From: Adiantum capillus-veneris
Lineage: Eukaryota; Streptophyta; Polypodiopsida; Polypodiales; Pteridaceae
Assembly: GCA_014529385.2 (NCBI GenBank)
Contig: CM043960.1
Span: 78,540,332 to 78,604,331, forward strand
Direction of reading: 5' to 3'
DNA: 64,000 bases
Every line of letters begins with the position of its first letter. Position 1 is the first letter of the stretch. Below the pieces are notes generated by a model that was given only the letters and a program-made list of their open reading frames with translations, searched no databases and was not told the DNA's origin. This document shows, piece by piece, positions 62,276 through 64,000 of the stretch. The position numbers were made by a program, and so were the translations under genes.

Positions 62276-62529
62276 TTGTACGTAATTCTCTGTTTTGCTT
62301 TGGCAACTTTTTGGTACTAGAGCTTTTGAAGACGAGATGCTTTTGAGTTTGATGCTTTTCATAGGCCAAGGGCCTTTAAATATGTATAGAGGGCACTCTT
62401 TTGGGTGAAAGTGCAGAGCGTGAGTACCGGCATTGTACTGAGTTCAAGCAATGTGAAGAAACACCAAAAGGGACGCCAAGGTTTGGGGCCAGTGCTCTCT
62501 CGGGGTGGAATTCCACCACTCCTTGTCTC

Positions 62530-62530
<1 letters not shown>

Positions 62531-62584
<54 letters not shown>
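62531..62584. repeat. (CT)n microsatellite in the right arm
   Basis: A CT run of about 54 bp. The matching place in the left arm has only a short GAGAGAG run (61341-61350). Confidence 0.93.
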
Positions 62585-62588
<4 letters not shown>

Positions 62589-62660
62589 CAGTGTTATTTA
62601 AAGTGCTAAAATTGTTCAGTTTGTTCTTTTCCGTTGGTACGTGGTGCCCTGTCCCCGTGA

Positions 62661-64000
62661 TAATGGTATTAGAGCGTCATGTGTGTGCTTTTCTGAAAGC
62701 ATACCGATCCTACCAAAGAGTAGACAGAGCAAGATGGCGCTTCAAAAGTTCACTATTTAACGAATTTGTGTCCCGACCTCGGACTTATTAACCACTCCCA
62801 CTTTTACTTCATCGTGCATCGGACGCGCTCCCATCTCATCGCTCCGTCTTACAGGGCATAAGCCATAAAGATCACTTGCCGCCGTTTTTCTCAGAGGCAG
62901 TGCCATATAGTGGTGGATGTCTATAGCTATTGAGGCGGTCCGGGGCGGGCAACAAAAGAGGCGACCTCTAAACACCCCTCAAGGATCCCGTGTTGTTTAA
63001 TTGGGGTTGGGGCAACCGGAAACAAGAGAAACCACAACAAGCCCTCCGCCAACAAGAAGTGAAGGAGTACCACCTAGTTAGAGAGCGAACTAGGACGCCG
63101 AAGAGGAGAATCCTTGAGCAATACAAGCGAGAAGGAAAGGTATACTAACACTAATATCAATGCTACAGATACACACACCAAACACCTAGAGAGAGAGATT
63201 TGTGCAAGAATTAAGCTTCAATTTACATGTTGACGTGGATGTATAAACAACTTGGAGGAGAGTCAAGAGACACAATTAAGTTTGATGATGTTGCGATCTA
63301 CACATTATCTTAGGGTTATGAGAACCCTTTCACCATACAACTCTCTTATAATGTTTTCTCAAGCAACAAAACAAATTCAAGAGCTCTTGAGTCACATACA
63401 AGCAAATACTACACAAGAATCTCAAAATGAAAACGCGTCACCTTATACCAAACGAGATGAGGTTGCCAAGCGTGAATTAGACAGACTCAGGAGAGTTTTC
63501 AACCGCGATTGCACCCAACTTATTGATTCAATTGATGTGAAAGAGTAGGTACAACTTTGATTGGAAGTTATGAATCACTCACTCCCTTGCAATGCTACAA
63601 CTAGCTCAAAGAAGCTTTCCTATACACCACAAGTAATGGTGTATAGAAAGCTCACTCTCTCTCCCTACAACTAAGATGGGGAATAGTACACTCAAAGTAG
63701 TGAGCAATAGTGTAGATAACATGCTGTTTACAAAGAAAAAAGGACTTTATTTATAGGTGAGATTATGATTATCTCCTGATCAACATTTACATAGACAACC
63801 ATGTTTATGAAAATTTTTATATGTTCTTATGAGAGTTGGGTCTTGAGTCGCATGGATGTGGGCTCGAGAGGAAAGAATTATTGAGGTGAAATAGAGAAGA
63901 TTCTAGAGAGGTGAGTGATTTTTTGTGTGAGGATGCGTATTCCAAGGTAGAGTAGAGTGGGTGCAATTTACAAGAAAGGGTTAGCAGTAGTTTGTAGTTA
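62661..64000. other. Right-edge DNA without a recognisable gene
   Basis: A plus-strand frame of about 98 residues (63252-63548) includes ATKQIQELLSHIQANTTQES and RELDRLRRVFNRDCTQLID. The composition is coil-like and I recognise no family. The rest is AT-rich with short purine runs. Confidence 0.4.

Larger units (their letters stand above)
61255..62660. repeat. Large imperfect inverted repeat (LTR-like arms head to head)
   Basis: The left arm (about 61255-61660) and right arm (about 61990-62660) are reverse complements over most of their length. Examples are CCAAACCTTGGCG near 61405 against CGCCAAGGTTTGG near 62473, GGAATTCCACC against GGTGGAATTCC, and CTAGGGTTTACG near 61640 against CGTAAACCCTA near 61992. 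The right arm carries an extra (CT)n run (62531-62584) and extra DNA at about 62070-62310. TTTAAATATGTATAGAGG near 62377 looks like an LTR TATA region, and ATGGTATTAGAGCG near 62664 like a primer site. It could be two inverted LTRs or a foldback element. Confidence 0.75.
59895..64000 (+). other. Long first intron of VPS4, or unrelated DNA after a truncated gene
   Basis: It begins with GTAGGT. I searched for the next expected coding segment (WRAFLLYGPPGTGKS) in all plus-strand frames by eye and did not find it. The region holds unannotated DNA at 59900-61080, CT runs, an inverted-repeat pair (61255-62660) and a non-coding right end. An intron with transposon insertions is plausible but not shown. 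Confidence 0.45.

Overview
This is a stretch of nuclear DNA from a land plant with a repeat-rich genome. The evidence is several families of plant-type Ty1/copia and Ty3/gypsy LTR retrotransposons, a CACTA DNA transposon of the plant TNP2 type, a gypsy pol with a second RNase H domain (a plant Tat-clade trait), and the intron-containing start of a plant-like VPS4/SKD1 gene. The sequence does not let me name the species. There are no bacterial, viral or organellar genes, no CRISPR array, and no tRNA or rRNA that I could find. Very long (CT)n and (CA)n microsatellites recur throughout.

Left part, 1-17871. The minus-strand 5' part of an old gypsy element (G-A, LTR at 3825-4402) is followed by a second decayed minus-strand gypsy relic (4560-7590). 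Next come a copia 3' fragment with its LTR (7622-8188) and a near-whole young copia element (copia-1, 8244-13419, target duplication ATAGC). Copia-1 sits inside the leader of an older related copia (copia-2, ending at about 17871).

Middle part, 17872-37560. An old minus-strand gypsy relic related to G-A (G-B) is split by two younger gypsy elements of one LTR family. The plus-strand one at 18217-25405 carries pol but no visible gag. The minus-strand one at 27646-32856 carries a gag and no pol. Both sit in a CACGTG hexamer and are flanked by ACGT. A 605-bp tandem duplication of relic DNA happened before the pol element landed in one of its two copies.

Right-middle part, 37561-55046. A copia integrase scrap is followed by an old plus-strand gypsy (G-D). 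Its 5' LTR holds a third copia (copia-3, 40650-45827, target duplication GTGGT), a near-identical sister of copia-1. Its internal region holds a CACTA transposon (46304-51720, target duplication GGC) whose transposase N-terminal region is absent next to an expanded CT tract.

Right part, 55047-64000. This holds minisatellites, duplications, a gypsy integrase scrap and an inverted-repeat element just upstream of the only host gene I can support. That gene is VPS4 exon 1 (59411-59894), which encodes the MIT domain and the start of the AAA module and ends at a good splice donor. No second exon appears in the remaining 4.1 kb, which contains a large imperfect inverted repeat with three TGACGTG motifs. 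The most interesting observation is the gag-only and pol-only pair, which share LTRs, leader and polypurine tract and have the same unusual target site.
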